DNA from: Aquila chrysaetos chrysaetos
Lineage: Eukaryota > Chordata > Aves > Accipitriformes > Accipitridae
Assembly (NCBI RefSeq): GCF_900496995.4
Contig: NC_044009.1
Span: 11,812,001-11,876,000 of the forward strand
Length of the DNA: 64,000 bases
Reading direction: 5' to 3'
Shown here: positions 25,704 to 38,000 of the stretch, in pieces
Numbering within the stretch: the first letter of the stretch is position 1
Layout of the letters: every line of letters begins with the position of its first letter
The notes under the pieces: generated by a model
Databases searched by the model: none
What the model was told of the DNA's origin: nothing
Seen by the model: the letters and a program-made list of their open reading frames with translations, nothing else
Position numbers and translations under genes: made by a program

Positions 25704-27534
25704 TTCTTTGCTTTTTTTTAGAGAAGTGCACATATGATTAGCATATAGGCATCCCATGTATACTGGAGAGGGCTGGCCTTTCACTGATTTCATTACATCT
25801 ATCAAAAGGAGATGTTGCAGCCCATGCATGTGCTACAATGGTGCCTGCAGAAAAGCTCCTGCCCTCGTTCCCAAGGGACATGACCACAAAGTCCTGCCTT
25901 CTGAGAAGTTTTTGCTTGTGGGACACCTGTGTTAGCAATGCCAAGAGATCAGAAGACCTTTTCTGCACAAGGGTCATATCTGGAGGTAAGAGGCAACCTC
26001 AGTTTTCATTCTTTAACAGCAGTAAGATTTTTTTAGCTCAGACAATAACTGTGAATCTATAATCATCTAAATGTCCATGCCTTGCCAGTGAAAATGTACT
26101 GGCAGTGTATCCCATGAGTGATGGAAATCACTGTGGGGACAGATCCCTGCCGTTGAACTTCTGACCACAGAGGGCAGGTAAGGTAAATTAATGGTGCTGG
26201 AAGTAGGTTCCTGAAGGAAAGTGGTGCTCCACTCTTGTTCGCTCACAGATGGTTATTTCCTCGAACACACTGCACCTGAAAGAGCAAGGGACAGGCTCTG
26301 TTCATCATTCCAGCATCAGCTAGCCAGCCCTTAGCTCAAAGACAAGTTTTCTACGCCACGTCTTGAAAGACCCACTATCAAACTCAGTAGTCTCTTCTGT
26401 CTCTTTTCCCTGACATACAGAGCCATGCTACAAGGACTTCGTAGCAAACATGCTCCCCTCCTATTCCACTGATACAGAGGTCTGCCACTACTCTCAATCA
26501 GCAAAATATGACTGCTTTTAGGCCAAGAGAAGTGTCTGTTGGGAACTGGGAAAAGCAAGAGTGCAATAGGGAAGAGTACAAGCACAGCTGAAGCTGGCTC
26601 ATGTGTCAATTCACCTCATCCCTTCCAGGAGACAGGTCTTAGAAGAACAGCCCAGGAAGTTCTGCTCACCCATGGCTTTGCCTAGGACAGGAAGGCATAC
26701 ATGTCTACATGAGAAGGCAAAAGGCCACCATCACTTGAGCTCAGGAGTTTCAGGAAGCAGCTAAGGTGTTTCTTTGCACCAGCTTTTAAGTGAAGAGTCA
26801 TGGTTCTACCTAAAATCAGCACAAAGGTGTGAAGTCACCCCTATTAGGAAAAAGATGCTCAGCAGAAATTACTTGACTGCAGCAGACAAACAGATTATGC
26901 AAGGACTCTGGAGCTGTACGTTCACAACGAACGAAGGGGTGATATTCCCAGTCCTGTTGATGCAGACAAAGCAAAACCACCATGAGAAAGGAAAACAGTC
27001 CTTCCTCTGCTGGAACTCTACACCTTATCAGCACCTTTCGTCCCCTTCTACTCCCTGCTGCTGCTACGGGTAACGATTGAGGGCTCCTCTGACTACATGT
27101 TGTCACGCTTATGAGATAGAAATCCCTACAAATCAGGTTACTTTGCTGCAATCAGTAAGGAAAATTAACTGAGAGTCAAACTGGATGGGAGAGTTGCTTT
27201 AGAGAGAAAAATCAGTTGATTTTGAAAGGAAGGACAGTTGCATAGCTGATAAGGAGCCAACGATCAATTCTGTAGCTCCCATGACCGTCACTTACCGAGA
27301 AAGCCAGCTGAGTACCAGGAACTGCAGCAGCAAAACTGCAAACCAAGCCAGTGTGCTGTGTGGTGGGAGTGAACAGGGATGGAAATAGATCTTAAAACAC
27401 CACTGATACTTTTTCCTAAAGAAGACAGTTTTATTATGTCCACATGTTTTAAAGATTTCTTCAGCACTAAATGGCACTGTTATATTCCACCAGATATCCA
27501 ACTAATTTCACTGTTTCTGTCTCAGAAGATTCAC

Positions 27535-27664
27535 CTGTTATTTTGATCCAGTTTGGCACAAATCCATCATAAGCATGATAGAAAACACCTATCCGGATCT
27601 TCAGTGCTCGGGCAACGGGCACCTCCCCCAGAGGCCTCTTCCCGCCCTTACCAGAAAAATGGTG
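27535..27664 (-). other. Unassigned exon-like open stretch
   Basis: A 130-nt minus-strand segment bounded by CTGTTTTCAG and ACAG|GTGAAT, open throughout in phase 0 and reading HHFSGKGGKRPLGEVPVARA at its start and FYHAYDGFVPNWIKIT near its end. Codon choice looks more coding-like than the surroundings. I recognise no family, no companion exons were found, and it could be chance. Confidence 0.2.
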
Positions 27665-30600
27665 CTGAAAACAGGGAAGGAAAGACATAGAGAAAGACAG
27701 GGAGAAAAACACATTCAGTCCCAGAACTGCAAAGTCCTCACCTGGTTTCTTTCCATTGCAGCCAGGAGCAGTGGAAAGCCACGCTTCACAGAGTGCTTAG
27801 GAAGAGGAAAGCTCTTTCATTGGGATCTCGCCATCAGGTAACATGCAGGGAATCACATCACCCAAAGAGGTTGACCGCAACAAGAGTCCGTCCAGTGCAC
27901 AGTTTGAATCAGGGTCTGCAGCTCAGTCAGGAGAGATTCCCTGCACCACAGGGCTGCTCAGTCCTTATAATCCTGTTGATCCAGGCACCTGCACGACCAA
28001 CCCAGCATATAGGTGAACCTTTGCTGTTATCACAACTACGTGCAAAACACCTCTTCAGTACCTTCACTACGTACATGACAGTTTCTGTAGGAACAGCTTC
28101 TGTTGCCTATTTACAGATGCCTTGCGTGTGTCCAGCGGGGTCACATCTGCACTAGGTGAACTAGGTGTGCATAGAAGCACAGCCCTAATACCAGCCTACA
28201 CCATAACCAAAGAGCAAACTTGGTGGTAAAGCCTTAAAAAACAAACAAGAAAACCCCAAAACTGCACAGTAACCTTTCCCTTCCGCAAGGGCTGCAGGGT
28301 GGGCTCTGTTGCGAGGAGAGAAAGGGACAAGACTGAAAAGACCTGTTTCCCAGGAGAGGAACACATCAAAGGTCTGTGCTAACCTAACCTAGTTCCCAAA
28401 GCCGTTAGTACCTGACAATCACTGTCATTAGCTTCCCTCAGCTCCCCACATTTGTGATCAAGTACCCATTAAAGCTAGATTGCTGGTGGGCTAAAACTCA
28501 AGCCTTTGGATCTGTAGCAAGACACCTTGTCCAGAGCTGTTGCACCCCAGAGAAAAAGGAATTCAGCACCTTTATTAGTTTGAATGAATCAAAATTAGCT
28601 ACAAGCATTGCAGAAAATTACAAGCAACCAGAGAGCAACCCAGAACAAACAGACGGAATAATGATCCTTTAATAGCATCATTATGGGATGGTACAACACA
28701 TACTGGACACAGTTAGCCAGGCGTCTGAGACAGTCCTTCCAGTGAGCTCTAACACATCAGAAGGCGGCTATCGACTGACAAGCACGCACATTTAGCATCT
28801 CATGAGTTCATCCAATGGCCATTTGACGTTGTAGCAGGAAGTGAGTTTAGGGAAAGACTGTCACTTCATTACAGAATAGTTTTTCACGAAAAAGGAAAGG
28901 AAATGGCATCAGGTTCTTTCTTCTTTCTGCTTAGTTGCTGGCTGGTGTTAAACCACGACTGGATCTTCCAATCTTGATTCTTCTCATTCTCCACTCTACT
29001 TCAAAAAAAGGGAGGGGGGAGAAATATCATAGCTCAAAATTTGTCTTGTACTTCATAGAACTAACCAAACATCCATGGCCTTGGAAAAAAATGTGTTCAG
29101 CTTCACTGAGTTGCTTATTAATTTGTTTAGCGTCAGAATCACACCATGAGGAATCTGTAAAAAGAAACCTGCGTATGCAAAACACTTCAAGTGTGCACAA
29201 ATGTCATGTCAATTGCTAATTAGTGTAAAAAAAAAAAAGAAAAAAAAAGAACCAGACTGCTAGAAAAATTAACGACAGTGAAGTAAGTAACAAGGGACAC
29301 AAATCAACACATATTGTAAAGTCTCAGAAGCAGAGATGGTTGAGGCTATAAGCTGATGTACGGTCTTCTGAGAAATGTGTCTGAATTAAGAGCTACAACA
29401 TGCAGAAGAAATTTGAGATATGTTTTTCTAAGGAAACATGTGCCTGCTTCTACAGCAGTTTGTAGCCTACACTGTTATCTTCAGCAAGTTTGTCACCATG
29501 GCAACCTGAAATTTTTCTGTAAGGCAATTTTGTTAGTAAAATTTTAGGGATAGATTTGTGCCAGAAAGGAGTGTCCACACATGTGGTAGTGATAGATATA
29601 GCGACCCTCTGAGAGCAGCTTGTCCAGGAGCGCCTGGGTCCTGCCCAGCCCTGGAGATGGGGGATGCGGGCCAAAGAACCAGGACCAGCCACTACACTCA
29701 TCAGTGGGGACCAACTGACAAGAGAGAAAACAGGAACAAGTGGGAACATGGGAAATTCCAGCTCAGTTTCAAGAAAAATCTTCCCCCAAGAGTGCTCTGG
29801 CACTGAACCTGGAGCCCAGAGAGGACGAGGGATCTATATTCAAACCTCAGCTACACAGCCTCACAAACCTGGCCCTGCTTTGAGCTGGGGATGGGCTTCC
29901 AGAGGTCCTTCCCAACCTGCACGACTCTTTGAGAAGCTCATTTCCAGTGCTTGCAAAATACAACAGTGAGCACTAGGCTGGAAGACAGCCGAGAGCCCTT
30001 TCTATTCCTTCAGTGAAGTCCTCTTGGCTTTTTCCAGGAATTAGATTAAGGGGCTTGCAATCAGGCCTTAAAGACACAGTAAAGTCTAAGGAATCATCCA
30101 AACTCTGCATCCTCCAGAAGCAGGAACAATTTCCTCAGTGCAGCAGTGGGTCTAATCCTTCAAAACAGATCCAGAAGAGGTGGACAAAGGGCAAGGCAAA
30201 AATCACTGCCGTTAAGAATAGCAACAAGAGATTGTCACAGCGATTCTCCTCTCTGCTGTAACACCTCTGCTTCATCCCTGCACCATGATCTGACCTGAGC
30301 ATCAGGAAAGCTCCTGCCTGGGTCTGTTTCAATTGCAGTTCTTCACCTCTGAACAGATGAAAGTATGCTGTCTTCTCTGCTACAGCATGTCACAGATGCC
30401 AGGTGACACCAAGGACTGAGCTATCACAGACAGACTCCAAGGCAGGAGGAATATAATGGTAGCCTGTCATTTCCTCCATGTTGCCTGAGCGATAAATTGC
30501 TCTAGCTCTCACTCTCAAAGCTGATCCACTATGGACCTAAAGCACTGTGCAACAGATCCCATTCTGCAGGGATTTTCCTTCCCTCTGATGCTTCACTTTT

Positions 30601-32059
30601 TTCCCCAGAAAGCAATATGCTGCTTTCTGTGAACTGTAGAAAGTGGGGTGGGTGAATGGAGAGGAAAAAACAAAGACAGAATATACGAAGTCATGAGAAT
30701 ACAAAAGGAACTAAAATCAAGCAGCTTCTTAATGAGGACACTGGGGGTAAAAGCTCTTCTTTCCATGGCCCAGGAGTGTTATGCACCCTGCTCCATTATT
30801 ATTTTTATAGAAGACAGACAAACAAGCATCCATTTCACTCTGAAGGTTGGATCCTGGATTTCTTCCATGTGAGAAAAGGCCCAATGTTGCCAGTTATTCT
30901 TCCATTGAAAAAAAAACCCTAATATTGAAGGATGCTGGTCTATTCACTTCTGATTCTCCAAGGCTGCTAATCAGCTTGTAACAACTGCCATCACCACATT
31001 CCCACCAGCAGTGAGCTATGCCAGGTGACAACTCAGCCAGAGAGTCATTTTAAGAAAAATGTAGAAAACTCGAGGAGGAAATCACAGCCCCTTGGCTTGA
31101 TGCAGAAGGAATCTGATTGTCTGTTAAAGAACACTTTCCTTGTGTGATTAATGACAGTAAGAAAAGATCAGCATTCACAATCTACATGTATATTGCAAGC
31201 AAAGGCAGGAGTTTTCTTCTTAATTTTCCTGCTCAAGGAAATGAAGCATTGCTGGTGAGACTCCAGACATAAGTCATAGGTCGGACTCCACCCTGCACAA
31301 AAAAACCTGCCTTAGGCAGTTGATTTTGGAAGAGCAGAGCATTGGGGCCCTTTTCTTTTGCTTTCTGGGGTCCAAGGTGTTAGGTGAGTTTGAGCCATTT
31401 TTTAGGCTCCTCTTTACAATTCACAGCCACAAACACCATTAAGCAGATTCCAGCTTAATGGAACCCATAATTCCTCACACGTGTGCACACTCTAAAAGCC
31501 TTTCATATTGTGTGTGTGCTAAACAGCATCCTTTCAGAGCAGGAGTCTCTCCTCCCCAAGAGTTTCAACAGGGGATTGACTGCAGCACTAACTTGTCTTT
31601 TACTGACACTGTGGCAGCTGACACAGCTCCAACAAGCTCTGCACATACCTGGCAGGCCAAGCTAACTAATGACCTTAGCACTTGTTGCAGGCTAAGGCTG
31701 TTAACCAGTGATCAGCTGTTGTAGAGCAGCTGGCTCTCCTGCTGTCACTCGCTCATGTGCCTGAGCTATTCGTTGGAAAGACTGGTCCGCAGCATGACAT
31801 GTGAATTTTACAGTCTCCCCAGTTCTGGAGATGCACTAGGAAATAAATCCAGAAAATCTGATTAGGACTTGTCACTGAAGTAAGCTCATTAATCATTGAT
31901 GTCGTTCTTTCATATGCAGTTTGCTAACTCCTGCAGGCACCAGCAGACCGGTGGGTCTGAAGACTGCAGACTTGAAAAAGTTCTTCGTTATATAACAATT
32001 GCACTGATTTTTTTTCCTCTTGAATGTTTAGCACATTCTAATAAATAAAAAGAGCCACA

Positions 32060-32365
32060 AAGCACCAGTGAGATCATTTAGCCTAGCTTCTTGCATAGAG
32101 TCAGGCACAGGATTCCCCTGAAATAAATCCTGTAGCCAAAAAAGATAGGAAGATCTAGTTCAGAAAGTGTAAAATCCAGCAAGAGAAATCCTGTCAGCCA
32201 CTTGCCTTAGTAATTTCTGCAGCAGTCAGTTACCCATACTGTTGCATAAAAAAAAAAAAGAATCACATTTCATTTCTCACCTGAACTTGTCTAGCTTTGC
32301 CTGTCAACAACAGGTTCTTTGAGTAAGAGATGAAAGTCTTCTATTATTAAATTGCTGTTTCCCCA
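32060..32365 (-). mobile_element. Ancient CR1/L3-like LINE 3' fragment
   Basis: Read on the plus strand, the order GATCATTTAGCCTAGC, CAGGATTCCCCTGAAATAA, AGTTACCCATACTGTTGCATAAAAA, CATTTCTCACCTGAACTTGTCTAGC follows the reverse complement of the 3' part of old amniote CR1/L3 elements (the stretch encoding the C-terminal end of ORF2 and the tail). Many substitutions; the A-run at 32246-32259 is a later expansion. Confidence 0.58.
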
Positions 32366-34994
32366 GCCTCCCCCAAAATACTCTCAGCTAAGCTAAGCCA
32401 GCTGAGCTACTGCCATCTTAAAACACAGCACATATTTCCCATGCTCCACCAAACACTGCCATCACGGTATGGCTTGTAATAATGCCAGCCATGATCACAC
32501 AGGTGCCAAAACACAGGAAAAAAAGCCATGAATAGCTTTCCCTGGCCTCAAACACATGAAATAATTTGGATACCTGTGGTTCCAAATTAAACCCACGGAT
32601 GAAACCTTCTAATTCTGGATACCAGTGAAATTGAGAAGTAAGACTTCTCTCCAGACTTTACAGCTAATAAGAAGTCAAATTGACAAAAACAAGAGAAACA
32701 AGGACTTTTGAGGGATTTTGAAATTCTCCCTTAATCTCCTGACGTATCTGCATCCGAGATGTCCAAAATCTAGGACACTGGTATGAAACACAGCTCCATA
32801 AATGACACTTGCAACCTATCCTCAAGAACAAGCAGAAAGTATAAAAACTCCAACTGCACAGGATTTCAAGAACCATAAATTTCTCCCCATTCCTTTCATG
32901 TCCTCTTTCAAGATGATTTTGCAGCTTACTTCTGGTTTAGAGATTTGTTAGACATTAGATACAGGAACACAAAATATTCATGATTACTGCTTAATGGGGA
33001 TAGCTCCTCTTGAGAGCCAAAGAACTAATTTAAGATACCTGACATTTTCCAAATGCAAACAAAATGATGTCTCCCCATTTTGAGCACAAAGATCTCCTTC
33101 CCCATAACTTTTCTGGAAGATCGGTTGAAGAAAGTTCAACCCCAATTCACCCAGCCAGACTGAGACAGTTAGGTTCTCAGAAGCCAACAATGGTCAGGCA
33201 TTTACAAAATTTGTCCCTCTCTTCCCTGGAACAGAAAGTCAACCTTATGCTACTCTTCAGTAAGCCTCAGTCTTTCCACAGCATCTCCTTGGATTAAAGG
33301 TACACAGAAGGACACAGAGTGCACACCAGAATGCCACTGCAATATGCTCAAGGAAGTTCGAAGACATTTAGAAAAGTTAGAGACTCCTGTAAGAGGAAAG
33401 GTAGTGATTAAAACAGTCTATCACCTTTACTGGCTCATGGATAAACTAAAATAGCATATGGATTTAATGAAATCATTTTTACAAACACAGACGTGACCTA
33501 GCAGAATGACTGGGTTTTCCTTTCATATCTAGTTTCTAGGAGAGTAGGGGGTATGTCTCCTTCAGCACATATAGGTTTACCACAGATATGCTTATGAGTA
33601 ACATGTGTTAGGTTTTGGTGAGTCATCGGTGCTAAATTACAACTAAAACTGTCTTGTTTCCAATGCAGCAGGCCTGAATTGAGCTCCACGCACATGGGGC
33701 ATTCAGTTCTGGCACTCTCTACAGGGACAGAGACCTGCTAATGATATGTACCCAAGTGAGCCTGCAAAACCTTTTTCATCACAAAGACATAGTGCTAAGT
33801 AATTTCCTCTTCCTTTCCCAACTACTTTAAAAGTGTTTAGCATGCCAAAGAATGACGTCCATTCTGTGTTGCTAAAACTCTTTCAAAATCACTTCCCTTT
33901 AAGATTAACTCCATAAGATGGCAGGTAAAATATCAGCAGCAATTAGAGCTGCTCCCACATAACAGCCTCGGAAGTAGGTCAGCAAAGCTGGTTTGTATAG
34001 GATAGGCCTTGCCAGCTCCAATGAATCATGAGTGCCTTTCATTATCATTCCCATTAATTGGGCTCCAAACATCTCCTTCACAGCTTCTCTGCAACAAACA
34101 CTTGCCCTGGGTAAACTGCATCTTGGTTCTCCCAGATACCTTACTACCGCATTCATTTTTTGTTTGCTGAACTGTGTGGCCTTGGGGCCCTGTTGCATTA
34201 GATTCAGCACAAAGACGTGGTGATTCCTCCAAGAGTTTGCAGTCTAAACAGACACAACAAGCCATGGCTGGGAGGAGAGCACCAACACAAAGATGGCAGG
34301 AGACTCGCTGAAGGACCGTGTCACCCAACAACTCACCTGTGTCTTTGCCAATACACATCCAGAGCATGTTCCGGATCCCACAGCCAAGTCATACACCCCT
34401 GCTAAGGGCAACCCGTTTGGATAAGATCCAAAGCATCCACAAAACATTAGACAGAAACATGTCTCTGCCAGCCAAGACAGATGGAGGCAAAAAGGCAGAA
34501 CTGTAGCTCAAGGCTTGGGCCCTATGCTAAACTCAGGCCAGCAGATTGATTTTCTTGCACACCGTTCACACTGCCTGCACACCAGGACACTGGTGTTTGT
34601 GCGAGTATATGGAATGGACTACTCAAGAGTGAGCGAAAGCTGTGAGCTCTGTAGTTGGGATGTCTTCCTAAGAGTGAAGCAACAAGAGGGAAATCAAAAA
34701 CGTCTTCTGCTGCCTTGACAACTGGTCAGACCCCTGTTCTGTGAGCCCTTCCGTAGGCACCAGAGATTGCCACCCCATCAACATTTGTCGATGGTGCTGA
34801 TAGAGCTGTTTGTGTCACTGAATTTCCCCATAAGCAAGTCCTACAAATGCCTGGAGTAAAATGGCTTTTAACACGCTCGCAGCCAAGAACCACATTCCCA
34901 TAGAGGTCCTTTATCCTGAGCAGTCACTTTCCCATCCTGCTGCAAAACCTGCAGACCTAGGGTGCATAAAAGCTACACTTTGAATTGTACTCAC
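32366..34994. other. SPP2 3' flank or 3' UTR intron
   Basis: If the donor at 34995/34994 is used, this is part of the 3' UTR intron of SPP2. No last non-coding exon with a convincing poly(A) signal could be fixed. Confidence 0.45.
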
Positions 34995-35004
34995 CCAAAC
35001 CATA

Positions 35005-35084
35005 TTATTCAATCTTGTCAGAGCCAAAATAGCTGGGTTTATGCCAGTCTGCACGGCTGCCGCCTCTTCCCCTTAAAGGGAAGG
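35005..35084 (-). CDS. SPP2: SPP2 coding exon 6 (C-terminus and stop)
   Basis: Residues 155-180 and TAA at 35007-35005. Joining the split codon gives Ala155, then FPLRGRGGSRADWHKPSYF and a short acidic end. The acceptor CCTGAAG has a weak pyrimidine tract, so this exon is easily missed. Only 10 bases after the stop is a strong donor (GTTTGG|GTGAGT at 34995/34994), so the 3' UTR probably continues in a further non-coding exon not located here. Confidence 0.85.
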
Positions 35085-38000
35085 CTTCAGGAGCCAATAC
35101 ATCTTTTAAAAAAAGAACATGGAGACATACGTGAACATTATATGCTTTCAAACGTGTGTTCATTCAGCATTCTGCAGAACATCAAGACAACCTCAAGGAT
35201 GCATGCAATACAGGTTATGTGAGCACAAATCTGGCAATTCAGAAAATGCATACACAGAGTATACAAACCTCAGCATTGCCCTACTTTGCAGCCTAATGCC
35301 CTCACCATTTCCTCAATGAGACACCCCTCTGCAAAGGAAAAAGCAGCTGGCCATGACCTGAGCAAACTGCTGGTCTTCCATATTTTCTTCTCCCTCAGAC
35401 AGATGACCTTCAGATTGTCCAAACAGATGATCCAAAAGGCAAACATGTGCCAGGATAGTCCAGCATGGCAGAAACGGCTTACCTTCTCTGCGACTGCTGC
35501 CCCGCCTGTTGGGGTTCATAATCGGCATATGCATCATCTGTAAATTAAAGATGTTTCTTTAAAAAGCTCATCTGTCAAGAAGTCTAACTCTCCTTCATTT
35601 CCTTGGGTACTATGTGATCACTGAAGTAATTCCAAACTTCATTATTAATTTCTCTGAAAACAATATTACTGCTCATACTATTGCAAAGCAGTGCTGTTGC
35701 TAAGGAAGTCTGCAGTTACAGGTAGGCTCTCAGGTCAACATCTTTCATACTTCATACTTTACCTGACCTTCCTGTAGTGCAGATACAGCCAGGAGAACAG
35801 AGCCTGGAGAGCAGAGTTAGTCAGTTGCAGTCACACAGGGCACCTCTGACTCATTTATCCCAAATTACTCTTTTAAAAGCTCTCTATACTCTTCTTTTGT
35901 TGGTCTCTATCCAAGTAATATGATCCCAGCCTCAGCCAATCACAATTCCTTCTCGTATTGAAATGCCACCAGCACTACGGGAGCTACACCAACACCATCC
36001 ACCACAGCTACACCACAGCATCTCAGCCAGGCTAAGGTCCCTTGAACTGAGTTACAGCTCTAGAGCAAGAGGTATGGTGCACTTGCTACAGCCCTCTGCA
36101 GAAAGAAATACTTTCCTTTTCATGTGCAATAATTCCCTTTGGCATTTATTCCTTATTAACATTGCAGGAAATACATTCCCTAGCAGGAATATTGGCAGCA
36201 GTACTGAATTTTAAGCGATGGTTAAAGATGACTTGCAGGAAGATGTCTGCTTGTAAAAGCAAGTGTTTGTATTATACTGAGTGCCCTATTAAACAAGACT
36301 TATGCTTAACCCACAGAGGACAGACTGAATATCCAAGACTATGTTACATATTTCAGTACTTCACATGCGGTCTTTCCGCTCTGCAAATCAAGACTTCCTG
36401 CAGTGCATTCACTAGCTAGCTCTGAATAGAGATTCTGAACAACAACAACAAAAAAATTACAAGCTAATTTGGCAATTCAAACCAAGAGAAGGTGACACAG
36501 AAACCTATTTGCTTCAAGTTATTAATTTAGTAACTTGCACTTTCCAAAAATAAAAGCTGTCCATATCCTCTGGCACCTTGCTTGTGAAACTATCTTTGTT
36601 CCCTGCATATAATCCTCAAGCACAACACCCACTGTAGGTGGGTTGTAAGTGCAGGCACCCAGGTTCACGTGTCGTCAGTTCATGGAAAAAGTGGACACTG
36701 GCATGATTTGAAAACAGCTAGCAGGAATTCACAGGTTGGGTCAGCATTTAATCACACCTTAAAAACCACATAAGAGCTCAAAAGGGAATACAAATCTCAG
36801 TAGAGCAAGTGTTCTTCAAGTATACTGTGATTACATGCTCAGTTGAGCTGGGTTTGGTAACAGAGCCAGAGCCATCGGTATTTGTTTCTGTCTACAAGAT
36901 GTGCCAATCACTGTTCTCCAGGCACATACTCTATATGTCAACGAAGAAAGAGTGTCGGAGTTGGTGGATGTGCCAGACTGCCGCAGAGATTCACACTCTC
37001 CCCAGGCATCCATCAAGCAAGGTCAAACCTCTCAGCTGATGAAAAGTGAAGCATTACAGGAGACAGCTGGATTTCAAACCACATTTGGTTTTCTGATCAA
37101 AACCTCCAACTGCAACAGGAGTTGCAGTTCACACATATACACCTGACTTCTCCTTAAAAGAGGATGAGCAGAATTTTCGCTCCCCCAGGCAGCAAAAATT
37201 GGTTTTCCCCTTCCTTACCTCCTCGCTGCTCATCGATTCGGAGCTGGATGTGCCACGGTGGCACTGCACGATAATGTTTGAGATCAGCTCACCGGAGACT
37301 TCCACAACACTTCTGCAGAAAGCGGTTGACTGTAACAGATCAAAACAGAGCAAATCTCATAGAGCGAGCTACTGTGCAAACCCTCTCATGGGAGTTTCAC
37401 AGGGAGGTGTTATTGTGCGCAATAACACAAGTTATTGCATATTAGGTCTACGAAGTCTTGACCCTGCTAGAGGCAGAAGAAAATCTCCAAGTCCTTTTCA
37501 TGGCTCTAGCATCGCCAATCACAAACAGAAAAGCTGTGCAGGGCTATGCTGACGGCAGCTCCAGGTCTAGAAGTTAAGCTACCTTTAAAGAAGCTGTCTC
37601 TACAATTTAACAGAAGCTCCAGCAAAACCTGCCACCCAAGTTTGGAAAACAGAAACCCTCACACTATCTTTCATACCATATTGCCCCAAGAAGAAAAGAA
37701 GAGCGATGGTGTCTGTTTAGGATACAGTGATAACTTCCCAGCAGCCAACTCTTGTGTCTTTAAAGAAAACCTAGCAACAACCATCAATTCCATGTTGTCC
37801 CATCTACATGCACACACAAGCTGCTTAGCTCAAGAGTAGCGATACTTGAAGAGTTGTTTACCCCCCTCTTCATGGGGTAAACTACCTCCTGAGGTAGTAG
37901 CATGACTCATAAGCTATGAGGAAAGCCTTTGGGCCATATGTTCAGTGCCTTCCCAGAATTCCCCCCTCTTCCCTAAAGACTGTGCCCAGGAAGGACAGCT

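Larger units (their letters stand above)
21325..32059. other. Intergenic, one exon-like candidate only
   Basis: Long gene-free stretch downstream of SPP2. Holds the G-rich tract at 25680-25703, A-rich runs near 29227-29250 and the unassigned exon-like segment at 27535-27664. In mammals the next gene in this direction is ARL4C; its single-exon coding frame is not present. Confidence 0.6.

Noticed and set aside
33905-34367. Overlapping minus-strand frames downstream of SPP2 as possible final exons
   Set aside because: The true C-terminal exon was found at 35084-35005 with correct phase and stop; these frames have no SPP2 likeness.
37881-37903. let-7-like TGAGGTAGTAG in SPP2 intron 3
   Set aside because: Only the first 11 bases match; the next bases (CATGACTC) do not, and no let-7 precursor hairpin arm is present. 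The match arises from an 8-bp inverted repeat, ACTACCTC-CT-GAGGTAGT.
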